Origin: Rhizophagus irregularis
Lineage: Eukaryota; Glomeromycota; Glomeromycetes; Glomerales; Glomeraceae
Length of the DNA stretch: 64,000 nucleotides
Reading direction: 5' to 3'
NCBI RefSeq assembly: GCF_026210795.1
Contig: NC_089434.1
Span: 3,162,001-3,226,000, forward strand
The notes beneath the pieces were generated by a model, which saw only the letters and a list, made by a program, of their open reading frames with translations, was not told where the DNA came from and searched no databases. The first letter of the stretch is position 1. Every line of letters begins with the position of its first letter. A program made the position numbers and the translations under genes. Positions 27,442 through 38,297 of the stretch are shown here, in pieces.

Positions 27442-28131
27442 ATGAAACGATCAGATTTGAAGTTTTGTCCCACTTGGTATTATAATTCCATTTCAATTTA
27501 TAAAAAAAAAATTTCAATCTGATAATACTCATGTTTTATTAATTTAAAATTAGTCGTAACCTTTTAGACAAAATAGAAGATATTAGTGCTTCAAAATTTA
27601 TTTTGAACTGCCGCACTTGTGATTATATAGAAGAAGCCGAGAAAAAAGATTATAAAGTGGAAACTCGTGATTTTACGCGTCAAATAAGGTAGAATTTTTT
27701 TTTTTTTGGTAAAAATTTTAATATTTAAAAATTTCTCCTTTGATTTGTTTAGACATCATCACGATAGTCAATTTCTTCCAAGACTCTTTCAAGATCCATC
27801 TTTAAAAAGATGCATTAGTAATTGTAAAACGTGTAATAAAAAAACGCGTACTATCGAGTGGCATTCACATCGTAACGACTCAATGAGTGTGTAAGTTGCG
27901 TGTTAAATACATGGAACGCGTTCTATTTAACGCACTAATAGAATTAATGAAAATTTTAGGGAATATTGGTGTGAAGAATGCGAACAACAACAACCATCCC
28001 CTCATAAAGGTATAGCTATGTTATATGATAACGAGAAATCGGAAAATTCATACGCGCAACTTGAACAGGAAGGATATTGCACTGACGAAGAAAGAAATGA
28101 ATTGGAAGTTGTCGGACAAGAGGATTTTTAA
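27442..28131 (+). CDS. RPB9: RPB9-like RNA polymerase zinc-ribbon subunit
   Basis: Four exons (27442-27476, 27554-27688, 27753-27890, 27960-28131) join in frame to 159 residues. The N-terminal ribbon has FCPTC and, about 20 residues on, NCRTCDY, as in RPB9/RPA12/RPC11. The C-terminal ribbon has DPSLKRC, CKTC, the SHRNDSMSVEYWCEEC stretch and a final CxxC. The N-D-S-M pattern before the last pair resembles the K-D-T-S-M of yeast Rpb9 and lacks the D-E pair of the cleavage-active A12/C11 subunits. Rpb9 affects start-site choice, fidelity and transcription-coupled repair in RNA polymerase II. The protein is longer than usual Rpb9 (about 122): it has a ~30-residue acidic C-terminal tail, and the spacer between ribbons diverges. 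It could therefore be a diverged paralogue rather than the main subunit. Confidence 0.72.
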
Positions 28132-29276
28132 TTTCTCAAGTTTGATCATAATTATAATCGCCAAATGTTCATTATAGCTTGCATTTCGATGATTAGAGAA
28201 AAATATAAATTATAAGATAATAATGTATTGATGTTATTAGTATTATTAATATTGCACTAAATTTTTAAAAAAATTTTTATGAATTGATAAAAAGAGCCAT
28301 TAATTTCAAGCGAAGGTATAATCAACAATTTATCCAAATTAGAAGTAGCGAATCGATGCTGTGCACACGAAGTCACAGGTCTTGCATGTGCGGACCCCGC
28401 GCCCACACCCAATAAAGTCAAGCCGCACACCGCTGAGAACAGCCCAGAAAACTCGCCCAATGGCATCGTACAGTGATGTATTATTTTCGCAGATGGGTAA
28501 AGCGAAACTAATTCTTCATTCTGAACAGTGTATTTAAAAAAAAAAGTTTTTTTTTCTTGGCTCGTTCATATACACACAGACCCTGTTCTTTGATCTTTCT
28601 ACAAGTATGTACCCTATGTGTATGCGTACTTAATAAGTAAATGAAATTTATTCTTTTTAGAAGACATTTTTTTCTTTTTTTTTCCTTGTGCGTTTATTTC
28701 TGGTATATGTACTATTCTTCTATTATTTTGTAAATAAAGATAACGAGTTTAATAAAATTATTTTTTTCTTTTGTTAACCGACTAATGGTGTAAATTCTTC
28801 GTAGACTGTGTCCTACGTAAAATTTCGTCTGTAGTCGTCTCTTTTTATGATAATATTTTTTGTAATTACTAAATAATTCGGTTTAATACACTTTTTGTCG
28901 CGCTTTAATATTTCCCTTTATCTTGTAAATCATTCCCTTCATACCTTATTGTTTCGTTTAGTTTTGTAAAATATTCGCGAAAACTTGTAACCTTAACTAG
29001 GTTCTTAAAATTACAATTGGTAATCGATAATAATTGCATTTGGAGGGTTATAGCCTTTTTGGTAACGCGTTAATATTACTCTTTCTATTATTATATAGTT
29101 TAAAAAATTATTTTTTTTTTCTTTTTTCGTTTGGTGGTTTATTAGTTTTCAATAATTTTTTCTTCTACAAAAATACCGATCCTTTTTATATACATATTTA
29201 TACTATATACATAAAAGAGGACAAGAAATTTTTTTTTATTATTATTTAAAAAAAAATTTTTTTCTTCTTGTAAATA
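28132..29276. other. Spacer and long 5' region of the three-RRM gene, with a GC-rich islet
   Basis: About 1.15 kb without a convincing gene. An unusually GC-rich patch at about 28340-28480 stands out and is described as a finding. The right half is pyrimidine-rich with many T runs and is probably promoter plus 5' leader of the RRM gene. Confidence 0.4.
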
Positions 29277-32200
29277 ATGACAATCAAAGGCAGACAACTT
29301 TTTGTTGGCAATGTGAGTATATTAATTATCAATTATTGTTTGAAATTGAATTTAATCAACATCGAACTAAATTACGAACTCATAATACATTTCTTTCATT
29401 AATTACCATTATAATTATATTTTTTTAATGATCTTTTTGGCAATATATTTTTATATTTTGCGGATGAAGCTTCCATATGTAGGTTAGTGAAACAAAAAAA
29501 AAAACGCGAACAATGCATTTATGAGACTTGATGAAATTATTTTGATTGGTTATCGTAATTTAAAATCAAGACTAATAAATTACGTTTATTTTACAAATTA
29601 ACTGAAATAGTTAGTTGGCAAGAATTAAAGGTTAATAACAATCACTTTTTATTTAATTTTACAATAATTCCTTTGTTTCTTATTTTATTTTATTTGTTTA
29701 TTTATTTTGTAACAAATAATAATTAATTTATGAATTAATTTTTTTTTAGGATTTATTTAGAAAAGCCGGTAGTGTACAACGTGCAAATATTATATTAAGT
29801 CGTGAAGGTCATTCGAAAGGACATGGTATCGTGCTCTATGCGACAGTTGCAGACGCGCAAAAAGCAATATGTAAGATAATCTAATATATAATTTTATTAG
29901 AGAAAATTACTTTATATTATTTAATGTAATAGTTTATAAATTGGATCACAATTAGAATTACGCTCGGAATTTTTAAAGAGATTTCTTAAATATTAATATT
30001 TGACCTTATGATTTTATTATGATATAAACAGCGGAATTTGATGGATATGAATGGCATGGTAGAAAGTTAGAAGTTAGAGAAGTAAGTGGATTGTATATCT
30101 GAAAAAATTATTAGTAATTGGTCTAATTAACTTATAAAATTATTATTTCATAGGACCGTAGTGCAATGGATTATCCTCCACCTCCACCACGTACAGAGGG
30201 TGCTAATAATATTAATCAAAATGAGGTATTTTAATTAATATTTCAATTTTTTATATTAAAAAAAAAAAGGATAAATTTTATTTATAATTTTACGAAATTA
30301 AATTTATAGGAAAGTGATAAAGTTACTTCAAACAATATCTTGTCAACGTCGGCGAATTCAAATGATGTAAATGGCACATCATCAAATCAAACTCTACCAA
30401 CACCGGTTGATTATTCCATCACAAAAAATAATGAAATACTTAATGTGAACGGCACAAATATTAATGGGACCACGAATGGCGTAACAACATACAACGAAGA
30501 ATTTACCAATAATTATTCCAATCATAACTCTCATAACTCTCATAACTCTCATAATTCTCATAACTCTTCGACTCTACAAAGACAATTATTCGTTGGGAAT
30601 GTAAGTAATAGTATATGAATATACTCGAATTATCTATTATAAATTTGGATTAAGTATTTTTCCATCGTAGTTACCTTTTCGTGTACGATGGCAAGATTTG
30701 AAAGATCTGTTTAGAGAAGCGGGGACTGTCATACGTGCAGATGTTGCAATGGGATATGATAATCGATCTAAAGGCCACGGAACAGTGTTATTCGCCACCC
30801 TCGAAGAAGCAAAAAATGCGATCGGTATAACTTTTATGATTGTTTGATTATTTATGTTGTATTTTTATGACAGTATTAATATTATACAATTATATTCTTT
30901 AATCTATTTAGCTATGTTTAATCAAAAGAATTGGCAAGGTCGAATCTTGGAAGTGCGAGAAGATCGAGGTTTCGTTGATCCAAATTCCCATAACAACATT
31001 AACGGTAATGGCCATCATCATCATCATCACCATCATCACCATCATCCACAAGACCATTCACGTCGGGTGATTGATCCTACGCACCATAATCACACACAAA
31101 ATCCTTATGGACCAGGTGGCCCTTTGATGGGGATGGGTGGTATTTTTTATGGAGTAAGTGATTAAGTATTATATACACACATATGTAAAGTATACCCACT
31201 TTATTAACATGTACTTCTACTATTATATTATTACAGCCTAGAGTTCAAGCACCTCAGCCAAATTATGCTGGGAGATTACTTTTCGTTGGGAATGTGGGTT
31301 TGAAATCCTTTGATTTCGTATAGTATTAAATGTGACCTTATATTAATATTTAAATAAATTTATATTTATAGCTGCCATTTAATTGTCAATGGCAAGACCT
31401 AAAAGATCTTTTCCGTAACGCTGGCAATATTATTCGAGCTGATGTTTCAACAAATTTCGATGGACGAAGTAGAGGTTTTGGTACGGTGCTGTTTGCAACA
31501 CCTGAGGATGCCAGAAATGCTGTCGGTAAGAAAGAAAAAAACACGTCGTTCTTAATTGTTTTATTTATTGATAGTTAAGTTTTTTCTTAAAATGAAATGA
31601 ATTAATCAACTAGGGATGTATGACGGTTATGAATTTCAAGGAAGAACTTTACGTGTTCATTTTGATAGATTTTCATTACCTTTACCGCCGCATCATCATA
31701 ATCCACCACCGCATCCAGCACATTTACCACCTCCTGTACATCCACATCATAGGCCACCACTTATATCTCATCACAATTTCCATTTAGGTCCACCACCAAT
31801 TCCTCATCATTTTATGCCTCCAGCACATATGGGGCCTTTTTCTCCACCTCTAACAACTCCTTCATTGACTAGTCCTCCGTTTCCTGTTTCATACAATCCT
31901 TTGGCTCATTTAAATAATCATCCGAATGCAAATACTAATGCTTCTTCACCATTTCAACCTATTCAACCTATTCCAATTGTTTCTTCAGCTGCTTCTATAC
32001 ATGGGATCGGAACTAATTCACAACAAACTTCTACTCAGTCATCACAAATCATCCAAGATCAACCAATTTCGACGCCAACAACACAATTTCCAGGATTTGG
32101 TCCAATCGGAAAAACAAACCATTCACCTCAATCAACCGTCACATCATCAATTTCAAATTTAGGCGCAGTAGGCGCTTTCCCATCAAATACAACAAATGGG

Positions 32201-32935
32201 ATTGCAAATCATAATGGAATAAATGGAACAACAGATGGCAATAACAATAATTATGGTTCTGGAAACGATAATGCAATTCATGGTTTAACTTCGACTTTTG
32301 CAAGTTTGCATCTTAGTCATCTTGGTCAAGCCCCCCAATTATTTTTTCATCCTCATCCCCACCATCGCCATCCGGTGATCCCAACGGCTTATCACCCTCA
32401 TCATCATCATCAGGTAGCTGCAGCAGCTGCAGCTCATCATCATCAACAGCATCATCACCATCAACATTCTCATGGCCAACATCCACATCATCATCACCAT
32501 CCCGGTGCTATCGGGAGTGGACTTGTTGGAATAAATACTCATATTCATAGTCAAGTAAATGGAACTTCCGATTCTTCAGTTTCCGTTACAACAACATCTG
32601 GATTAGGTAGCGTTGTTAATCCAACATCGTCCTCTTCTCATATAGCCAAAGAAACTGATAACGGTGGTAAAAATGATATTATAGGTTCAAGTTCTACCAC
32701 GACAGAAGTAACTAATAACTCGGCTAATAACAGTAATAATTCAACCAACTCTTCTGTTCCAGGTTTATGGGATAATAGTACGTCAACAATGTTATCTACT
32801 GCAGCAGCAGTATCAAATGGATCAAATGGGACTGTTAACTCAGGTAGTGTAATTAGCATAGGGATGACTTCATCATTGACTGGAATGGGCGGACTTGATA
32901 ACCCATCTGTGGGTGTATCCCCTCTGTATTTGTAA
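29277..32935 (+). CDS. Three-RRM RNA-binding protein, Gbp2/Hrb1-like
   Basis: Twelve exons sum to exactly 844 codons: 29277-29312, 29470-29482, 29611-29630, 29750-29870, 30032-30081, 30154-30225, 30310-30600, 30671-30824, 30912-31153, 31237-31293, 31372-31525, 31614-32935. Each of three RRMs starts with RNP2 LFVGN and continues LP[FY]...WQ[DE]LKDLFR.AG, then an RNP1-type strand (GHGIVLYAT, GHGTVLFAT, GFGTVLFAT). Each is interrupted by introns at the same places, which points to internal duplication. Linkers are Pro, Asn and His rich. The last exon encodes a ~440-residue His/Pro/Ser/Asn tail. Yeast Gbp2/Hrb1 (SR-like, three RRMs) follow transcription and guard mRNA export, and fungal proteins with WQDLKDLFR belong to that group. 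The His-rich tail is not typical of it. RRM1 is rebuilt only if the 13-nt and 20-nt microexons are used. Confidence 0.85.
30528..30566 (+). repeat. 9-bp minisatellite encoding His-Asn-Ser repeats
   Basis: CATAACTCT is repeated about four to five times (one CATAATTCT variant) inside exon 7 of the RRM gene, giving H-N-S units in the linker before RRM2. The period of nine keeps the frame. Confidence 0.85.
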
Positions 32936-33568
32936 ATTTGTAAAAAAAAAATTGTGGTTTTGGATATTAGATCGTTGGATGATTTTAAAATTTTAAGAAT
33001 ATGGAGAATTTGGATGAAATTTAGAGATTAAAATGGTAATAATTGGTTAAATAATGGTTAAAATATGTCTGTTGCAATTTGACATCCTTTCTTTTTGTTT
33101 TTTCTTTTTGTTTTTTCTTTTTTTTTCAAGCAATTTGGTGGTTTTTTATAGAATATATATATATATATTTGGGAACATTTTTTCTTTACACTGTTTTTTT
33201 TCAAAATTATAAAAATTTTTTTACTAACATTTTCAAATGCAGTTATTGCTTTCAAAAAATGAACTTTATTAGCAAAAAAAAATTTCTACATATTACAAAA
33301 AAAGATTTTATACAGTAAAAAAAACCGATTACAAAAAATTAGATTAGATTGTATGAATTTATAACAAAAAATTTTTTATTAATATATATTTAAAAATGTT
33401 TAATTCATTGTCATAGTTATTAGTTATTACTTGTTAATTGCTTATTTAAAATTGTATTACATATTGTATATGTATTATATAATGTAAAAGTTGTTGACGT
33501 GAATGAAAAATTTGGATAAGTACCTTAATTTTATCAAATAAATATATTTTGAAGTGAAACCAATAATT
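32936..33568. other. Spacer between the RRM gene and tRNA-Thr, no gene seen
   Basis: About 630 bp of very AT-rich sequence with long T runs (33090-33130) and a short TA repeat (33150-33168). Short open frames on both strands are Phe/Lys-rich by composition. It holds the 3' region of the RRM gene and the 5' flank of the tRNA. Confidence 0.4.
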
Positions 33569-33641
33569 GCCTTCTTGGCTCAGTTGGCAGAGCGTCTGCC
33601 TAGTAAGCAGAAGGTCGTCAGTTCGATTCTGGCAGAAGGCA
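33569..33641 (+). tRNA. tRNA-Thr (anticodon AGT), intronless
   Basis: A complete 73-nt cloverleaf. The acceptor stem GCCTTCT pairs with AGAAGGC, discriminator A. The D arm is GCTC/GAGC. The anticodon stem TCTGC/GCAGA has loop CTAGTAA and anticodon AGT (33602-33604). The variable loop has 5 nt. The T arm GTCAG/CTGGC (one G-T pair) has loop TTCGATT. Internal A box (TGGCTCAGTTGG) and B box (GTTCGATTC) are present. No CCA is encoded, as expected in a nuclear gene. A T4 run about 15 nt downstream can end pol III transcription. Confidence 0.96.
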
Positions 33642-33721
33642 TTCATACGTTATTTATTTTGTGTTTTTTCTTTTTTTTTGCGCCATAAGGCATTCCTAAA
33701 TTATTTATTTCCTTTTTTTGC
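33636..33721 (+). repeat. Imperfect tandem duplication of the tRNA 3' end and trailer
   Basis: The sequence AAGGCATTC...TTATTTATTT followed by a T-rich run ending in TTGC occurs at 33636-33681 and again at 33687-33721. The first copy begins inside the tRNA acceptor stem, so the second looks like a duplicated tRNA tail plus its T-rich terminator. Confidence 0.6.
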
Positions 33722-33733
33722 TAACGTTTTTTG

Positions 33734-33753
33734 ATGGCGTATGTTTACGCCAT
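33734..33753. promoter_or_regulatory. Perfect 8-bp inverted repeat upstream of the PPN2-like gene
   Basis: ATGGCGTA and TACGCCAT flank a 4-nt TGTT loop, 78 bp before the PPN2-like ATG. It could be a dimeric factor site or a hairpin in the 5' leader; no known factor could be matched. Confidence 0.35.
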
Positions 33754-33830
33754 GAAATTTTTAATTCTATTCATTCTATTCAGTATATAAACTGATCATC
33801 ATTCTTTTTTTTTCCACAAAAAAAAACGCA

Positions 33831-34914
33831 ATGAAAGGTGTTAACTACCAAAGATTAAATAATAATAAAACACGCTTTTGTGATTTACGAAGTGTTAAAC
33901 TTACATTATTAATATTAATCCTTCCATTAACACTTTGCGTTTTATTTTTAGGAAATAATTATTCTATTAATACACATAATTTTAAACCATTAAATTACAC
34001 TTTAATTAATAAACTTGAAGCTCCCCTCTCCCAAAAAAATTTGATTTTTATTGGGGATGTTCACGGATCGTATGATGAACTATTAAATTTAATAAATAAA
34101 ATTAATTATGATCCTTTAAAAGATCATTTAATTTTTGTAGGTGATATAGTAGCAAAAGGACCAAAATCCATTGAAGTTGTTCAATTAATCCGTTCATTGG
34201 GTGCTAGTTGTGTACGTGGAAATCATGATGATAAAGTTTTACAGATAAAAAACATTTTAGATTTTTTAGATTCCCAAAAAATCCCATTAGATGAATTTAT
34301 TAAGGAACATGATATACCTAAAGATATCGTAAAATCTGAACACGGATTATTAGCAAAGTTGGTCATTCGATAAATTAACCTCTAAAATTTTGTTTATGTA
34401 TTATACTCTATTTTAATTGATTTTTTTCTTATAGAGAACTTGACGTGGAGCTTTACAATTATCTTCTTTCTTGCCCTATTATTTTGGACATTCCGGAATA
34501 TGATTTATATGTAGTTCACGCTGGTTTATTACCGGATGTACCATTATTTGAACAAGATCCTTCTGACATAATGAGCATGGTACCATTCACGTTATTATTA
34601 CTATTTATTAAAAAAAGTAATACACACCTTTAATATGGATTTCCTTTTTTTTTTAGCGTAATATTAAGAATGGTAAACCCACAAGTAAAAAAGATGTAGG
34701 TCATGCTTGGAGTAAACATTGGAACGCAGCACAGCAGGAATCTTCTTCTCCTAAAACGATAATTTATGGTCATGATGCCTCGAGGAGATTGAAAATAAAA
34801 CCTTATAGTTTCGGACTTGATTCTGGATGCGTATACGGTGGGGAATTAAGTGCATTAATATGGAATGATAATAGAGAAATCATAAATGTTAAATGTAACA
34901 AATATGTCGATTAA
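33831..34914 (+). CDS. PPN2: Membrane-anchored metallophosphatase, Ppn2-like endopolyphosphatase
   Basis: Three exons (33831-34357, 34435-34579, 34657-34914) join in frame to 309 residues. After a basic N-terminus comes one hydrophobic signal-anchor (about 24-43, LTLLILILPLTLCVLFLG). The PPP-family metallophosphatase motifs follow: GDVHG (about 77-81), GDIVAKGP, GNHDD, HAGLLPDV and, in exon 3, IYGHDAS with GLDSGCVYGG. In yeast, Ppn2 is a vacuolar, zinc-stimulated endopolyphosphatase of this layout. The fit to Ppn2 (single anchor, short catalytic domain) is good, but other small PPP-type phosphatases cannot be excluded. The first intron uses a weak GTTGGT donor. It is the only donor that keeps frame into ELDVELYNYLLS. 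Confidence 0.8.
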
Positions 34915-35661
34915 AGATTTTACCTATTTATTCATTTAAGAAAAAATTATCGTCAAATTCGTCATATCACAATTTAAATGATCTAGCAAATACTTTCTTT
35001 TTTACTTATTTAATAGAAGTTCACAGAAATAAACACTATTCTTTATTTATTATCTATACAGTTACTTTAGATACAGGATGTTCTGCTAAATTTCTTTAAT
35101 AAAATAAATTTGAGATAAAAATCATAATTAAAATAACTATAAATAATTAATTTATACTTCCCGTAAATGTACTATTTAATAATACAGAAAATCTAAACTC
35201 ATCATCCCATCAGTAAAAATTTTCAAAAAAATCTAGTCTAAATTTATTATAAGTAAATTATGATTGTATTATAATATATCCCATGCTTAAGCTCTGGTTT
35301 ATGATTTTATGATTGTATAATAAACTATAAAATATTTGCCAAAACTTTTGTTTTGGTAGATATATTTGGAAAGGTTTGCAAAATTATTTCAGAATGCAAA
35401 CCTACCAAAACTGTTAACTCTGGAATTTACTTAAGCAAATCTATTGGTTTTTCTGCTTTCAAATTACTGAAAACTAACACGAAATCATAGCAATAGGCAG
35501 ATATAGTAGTTATACAACTTTTTATTGTTTTTCAAAAACTTAATAATAATTATAACTAATAGTATCCAGATACAAATTATACAAATTCCATTTTTAGAAT
35601 TTATTTTTCAAGATAAAAATTAATCAAAAGCATTTAAATGTATTATTTTTAATGTTATAAA
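34915..35661. other. Convergent spacer between PPN2-like and RPS3, with an inverted-repeat remnant
   Basis: About 750 bp, AT-rich, no gene seen. At 35350-35411 GTTTTGGTAG...AGGTTTGC is matched by GCAAACCTACCAAAAC in inverted order, the left arm carrying an extra 12 bp between the two blocks. It looks like a short hairpin element remnant. Confidence 0.45.
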
Positions 35662-37038
35662 TTATTCAAAGGTAGATGTGAAATTTTCAGTATATTCTGT
35701 AGCAGGAGGAGTTGAGGGAGCAACAGGAGTCTCTGTTATATGTTTTTGAAAGTCCTCGGAGATTGGCTGTGTAATTTGTTGTTCTTCCTTGGCATCCTAT
35801 TTTAAACGGGATTAAATATTTGAAAGTGATAGAAAAAATCAACTAAACATAAATTAACCAATAAATTGTCATACCGAGATGTGAACCATATCGGGTAGAG
35901 GGTTCTTTGGACCAGCTCTACCACTTGGATCTTGGTCCTAAAATAGAAACTTTCAGCGTTACTTTATACGACAAAATTTGTAATAAAATCTGCAGATCAC
36001 GTACCTTCATGATCTTGACCTTAATACCCAGAACACCTTGCCTTAACATAACGTGTCGGATAGCAGTGTCCACATAATCACGGATTGGCTGACCGGAATG
36101 GATCATGAACCCATCAACAAATTTCATAGATTTAGCACGGGCCGCACGTAATTTTCCAGATACAACCACTTCACACCCTTTTGCGCCTGATTCCATAATA
36201 AAACGTAAAACGCCATAACAAGCTCTATATATAAAGAATATAATTCAGAAAAGTTTATAATTTTCTAAATATATTTTTAATATATTTACCTTCTTACAGC
36301 AAGACCCGCCAATAATTTGTACCGAAGAGACTCACATTGAGCAATAGCACAAAGTCCACGGTTTTGTACTTTCTCAGCGTATAATTCAACAGTATTTTCA
36401 GGAAATTTAAATCTTTTTTGAATAAGGGCAGTTAATTCCCGAATTCTACGTCCTTTTTCACCAAGGACTTCTTGGGTGTGGGTAGCCCGGATTATAATTT
36501 CCGTACGAGCTGGTGTTACACGGACTTCCACACCAGAATAACCTTCTTCGGCCAACTCACGTGTAAAAAATTCGTTGAGTTCGGCAAAGAAAACACCATC
36601 AGCAACAAACTATTTGATTTTAGATTTACGCGAAAAATTATAAATTAAACAAATATTAATTGATTGAATTGGTGTTTTGTTATGCTGGACAATGTTTTGA
36701 ATAATAAATTAATGAAAAAAAAATTTTTTTTTTTTGATTTTTCCCCAACTTAAACATTAAGGAAATAATAAAAAAATATATATATATATTATAGGGCATC
36801 TCAATTCATCTGGATCAGGTAATCTTTTTAATCCGTACATTATACCTTGGGTAAATAAGGTATTCAAACAAGAGGTGCCAGATATAAATATCATCATACC
36901 AAAATATAAAGTGAGATACTCTATAAAAGCAATATCTTTAAAATATCTGTAATAAAATCTTATCGATATTTATCCTAAATTCATACTAGAATATCAAAAA
37001 AATTACTTCACTTTTCTTTTCTTTGAAATTTGAGCCAT
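35662..37038 (-). CDS. RPS3: Small-subunit ribosomal protein uS3 (RPS3)
   Basis: Five exons. Exon 1 (37012-37038) encodes only MAQISKKRK. Exon 2 encodes [20 protein letters not shown] and the KH domain ([20 protein letters not shown], with the KH GxxG as GEKG). Exon 3 encodes [18 protein letters not shown], the [14 protein letters not shown] motif and the [16 protein letters not shown] block. Exons 4 and 5 give [20 protein letters not shown] and an acidic tail ending TSTFE. uS3 lies at the mRNA entry of the 40S head. Length and order fit eukaryotic uS3. The stop is at 35662-35664. The first intron, about 400 nt, is far longer than the others and may host a snoRNA (see 36810-36903). Confidence 0.95.
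36810..36903 (-). ncRNA. Candidate intronic box C/D snoRNA in RPS3 intron 1
   Basis: Read on the RPS3 strand, intron 1 holds a box C match ATGATGA (36897-36891) and, about 75 nt later, a box D match CTGA (36818-36815). A short closing stem TTGG/CCAG can form just outside the boxes. Ribosomal protein introns are classic snoRNA hosts, and RPS3 hosts U15 in vertebrates. The guide upstream of box D would be about GGATTAAAAAGATTAC; I could not match it to a known rRNA site and it does not look like U15. Boxes this short occur by chance, so this is only a candidate. Confidence 0.3.
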
Positions 37039-37279
37039 TGTCCGTTATGGAATGCCTGAGCGATATACTGTAGTAGATATCTAGAGAGGCAAGATGCAAG
37101 AGGAGGAAAAAAAATTTTATCGTGAAGGATCAAAGATCATATGGTGAACGTTCCGCGGATAATCACTGATGACCTAAAAAATTTCCGAACAAATAGCAGC
37201 GTAAACGGTGGCAGATTTCACGACCGCTCTTCCCAATATATAAACCGTCTAATTTAGAACACGAATCAATCGATAAATC

Positions 37280-38297
37280 ATGAATAATTTATACAAACAT
37301 GCTTTAAAACAAGAGCAAAGCTTAACACAGGACTTAGAAAAATTTGAAAATGGAGAGGATGTTTCTGTTGGTATACAAGGTATATACGTTTTTTATTAAT
37401 AAGTTTAACTTGTTTTTTATTTATTCTGAACGTTTTTAATTAGGACAAATATCGGCAAGTCTTACAGCATTAAAACGAACAATAGATGATTATGATGGAC
37501 TTGCTAAAAGAGAAATGATTCTTGTTAAGCAAGAAAAAGCTTTTGCGTAATATATTTAATTTATTATAAATAATAATATTGCGTATTCACAAGTTATATT
37601 TTTAAGTTTTTTTTAATTAATTTCTGTAATTTTTATTATAGTAATATAAGTAAATTAAGGGATGATTATAATGAATTCAAAAGTCAATTTGAACGATTAA
37701 AACAAAAAGAGTCCAATAAGGTATTTTTTTGAATTAAAAAATTACATAAGAAACAAATATTGATTTAATTATCTGTGAAATTAGACCATTCAAAATAATA
37801 GGGCAGAGTTATTGGGACGAAGACATAATACATCCACGGTATTTTTTGAGATTATTTAATTTTATTTAGTCAATTCCATTTAATTAAATTTGTTGGTTTA
37901 TAAAAAAAAGCCAGAATCCCCTTTTCAACAACATGAATATTCGAGAGAACAACATGCATTACGAGAACATGATTTTTTAAAAGAAACAGATTCAGCACTC
38001 GATGAGTATATAATGCGTGGAAGGGAAGTTCTTAATAATATATATGATCAAAATAATACTTTGAAGGTAAGGTTATTTGCATATTTTACTTATATTTCTT
38101 GCTAAAATATCTTACATTAAGTTTCAATTTTATAGAATGCTCAAAGGAAAATGCTTGATGCAGCAAATACACTTGGATTATCTCGGAATGTTATTCAATA
38201 TATTGAACGACGTTTTGCTCAAGACAAGTGGATATTTATAGCGGGAGTTATTTTTACTTTATTTAGTATGTGGGCAATTGTACATTATTTAACATAG
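37280..38297 (+). CDS. BOS1: BOS1/membrin-type ER-Golgi Qb-SNARE
   Basis: A gene of about seven short exons. Exon 1 starts at 37280 (MNNLYKHALKQEQSLTQDLEKF) and splices G|GA into GQISASLTALKRTIDDYDGL and AKREMILVKQEKAF. Further exons carry ISKLRDDYNEFKSQFERL, AELLGRRHNTST and the C-terminal SNARE part HDFLKETDSALDEYIMRG through NAQRKMLDAANTLGLSRN and VIQYIERRFAQDKWIF. The end is a single membrane anchor, IAGVIFTLFSMWAIVHYL, with almost nothing after it, as in tail-anchored SNAREs. The ELLGRR block, the LGLSR-V-I-ERR-QDKWIF run and overall size match Bos1/GOSR2, which pairs with Sed5, Bet1 and Sec22 in COPII vesicle fusion. Inner exon limits were not all verified base by base. Confidence 0.88.

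Noticed and set aside
30528-30566. Short regular repeats that could suggest a CRISPR-like array
   Set aside because: They are a 9-bp in-frame coding minisatellite without spacers in a spliced eukaryotic gene.
32339-32554. Met-rich frame on - inside the last RRM exon
   Set aside because: Antisense of CAT/CAC histidine codons reads as ATG/GTG; an artefact of the His-rich tail.
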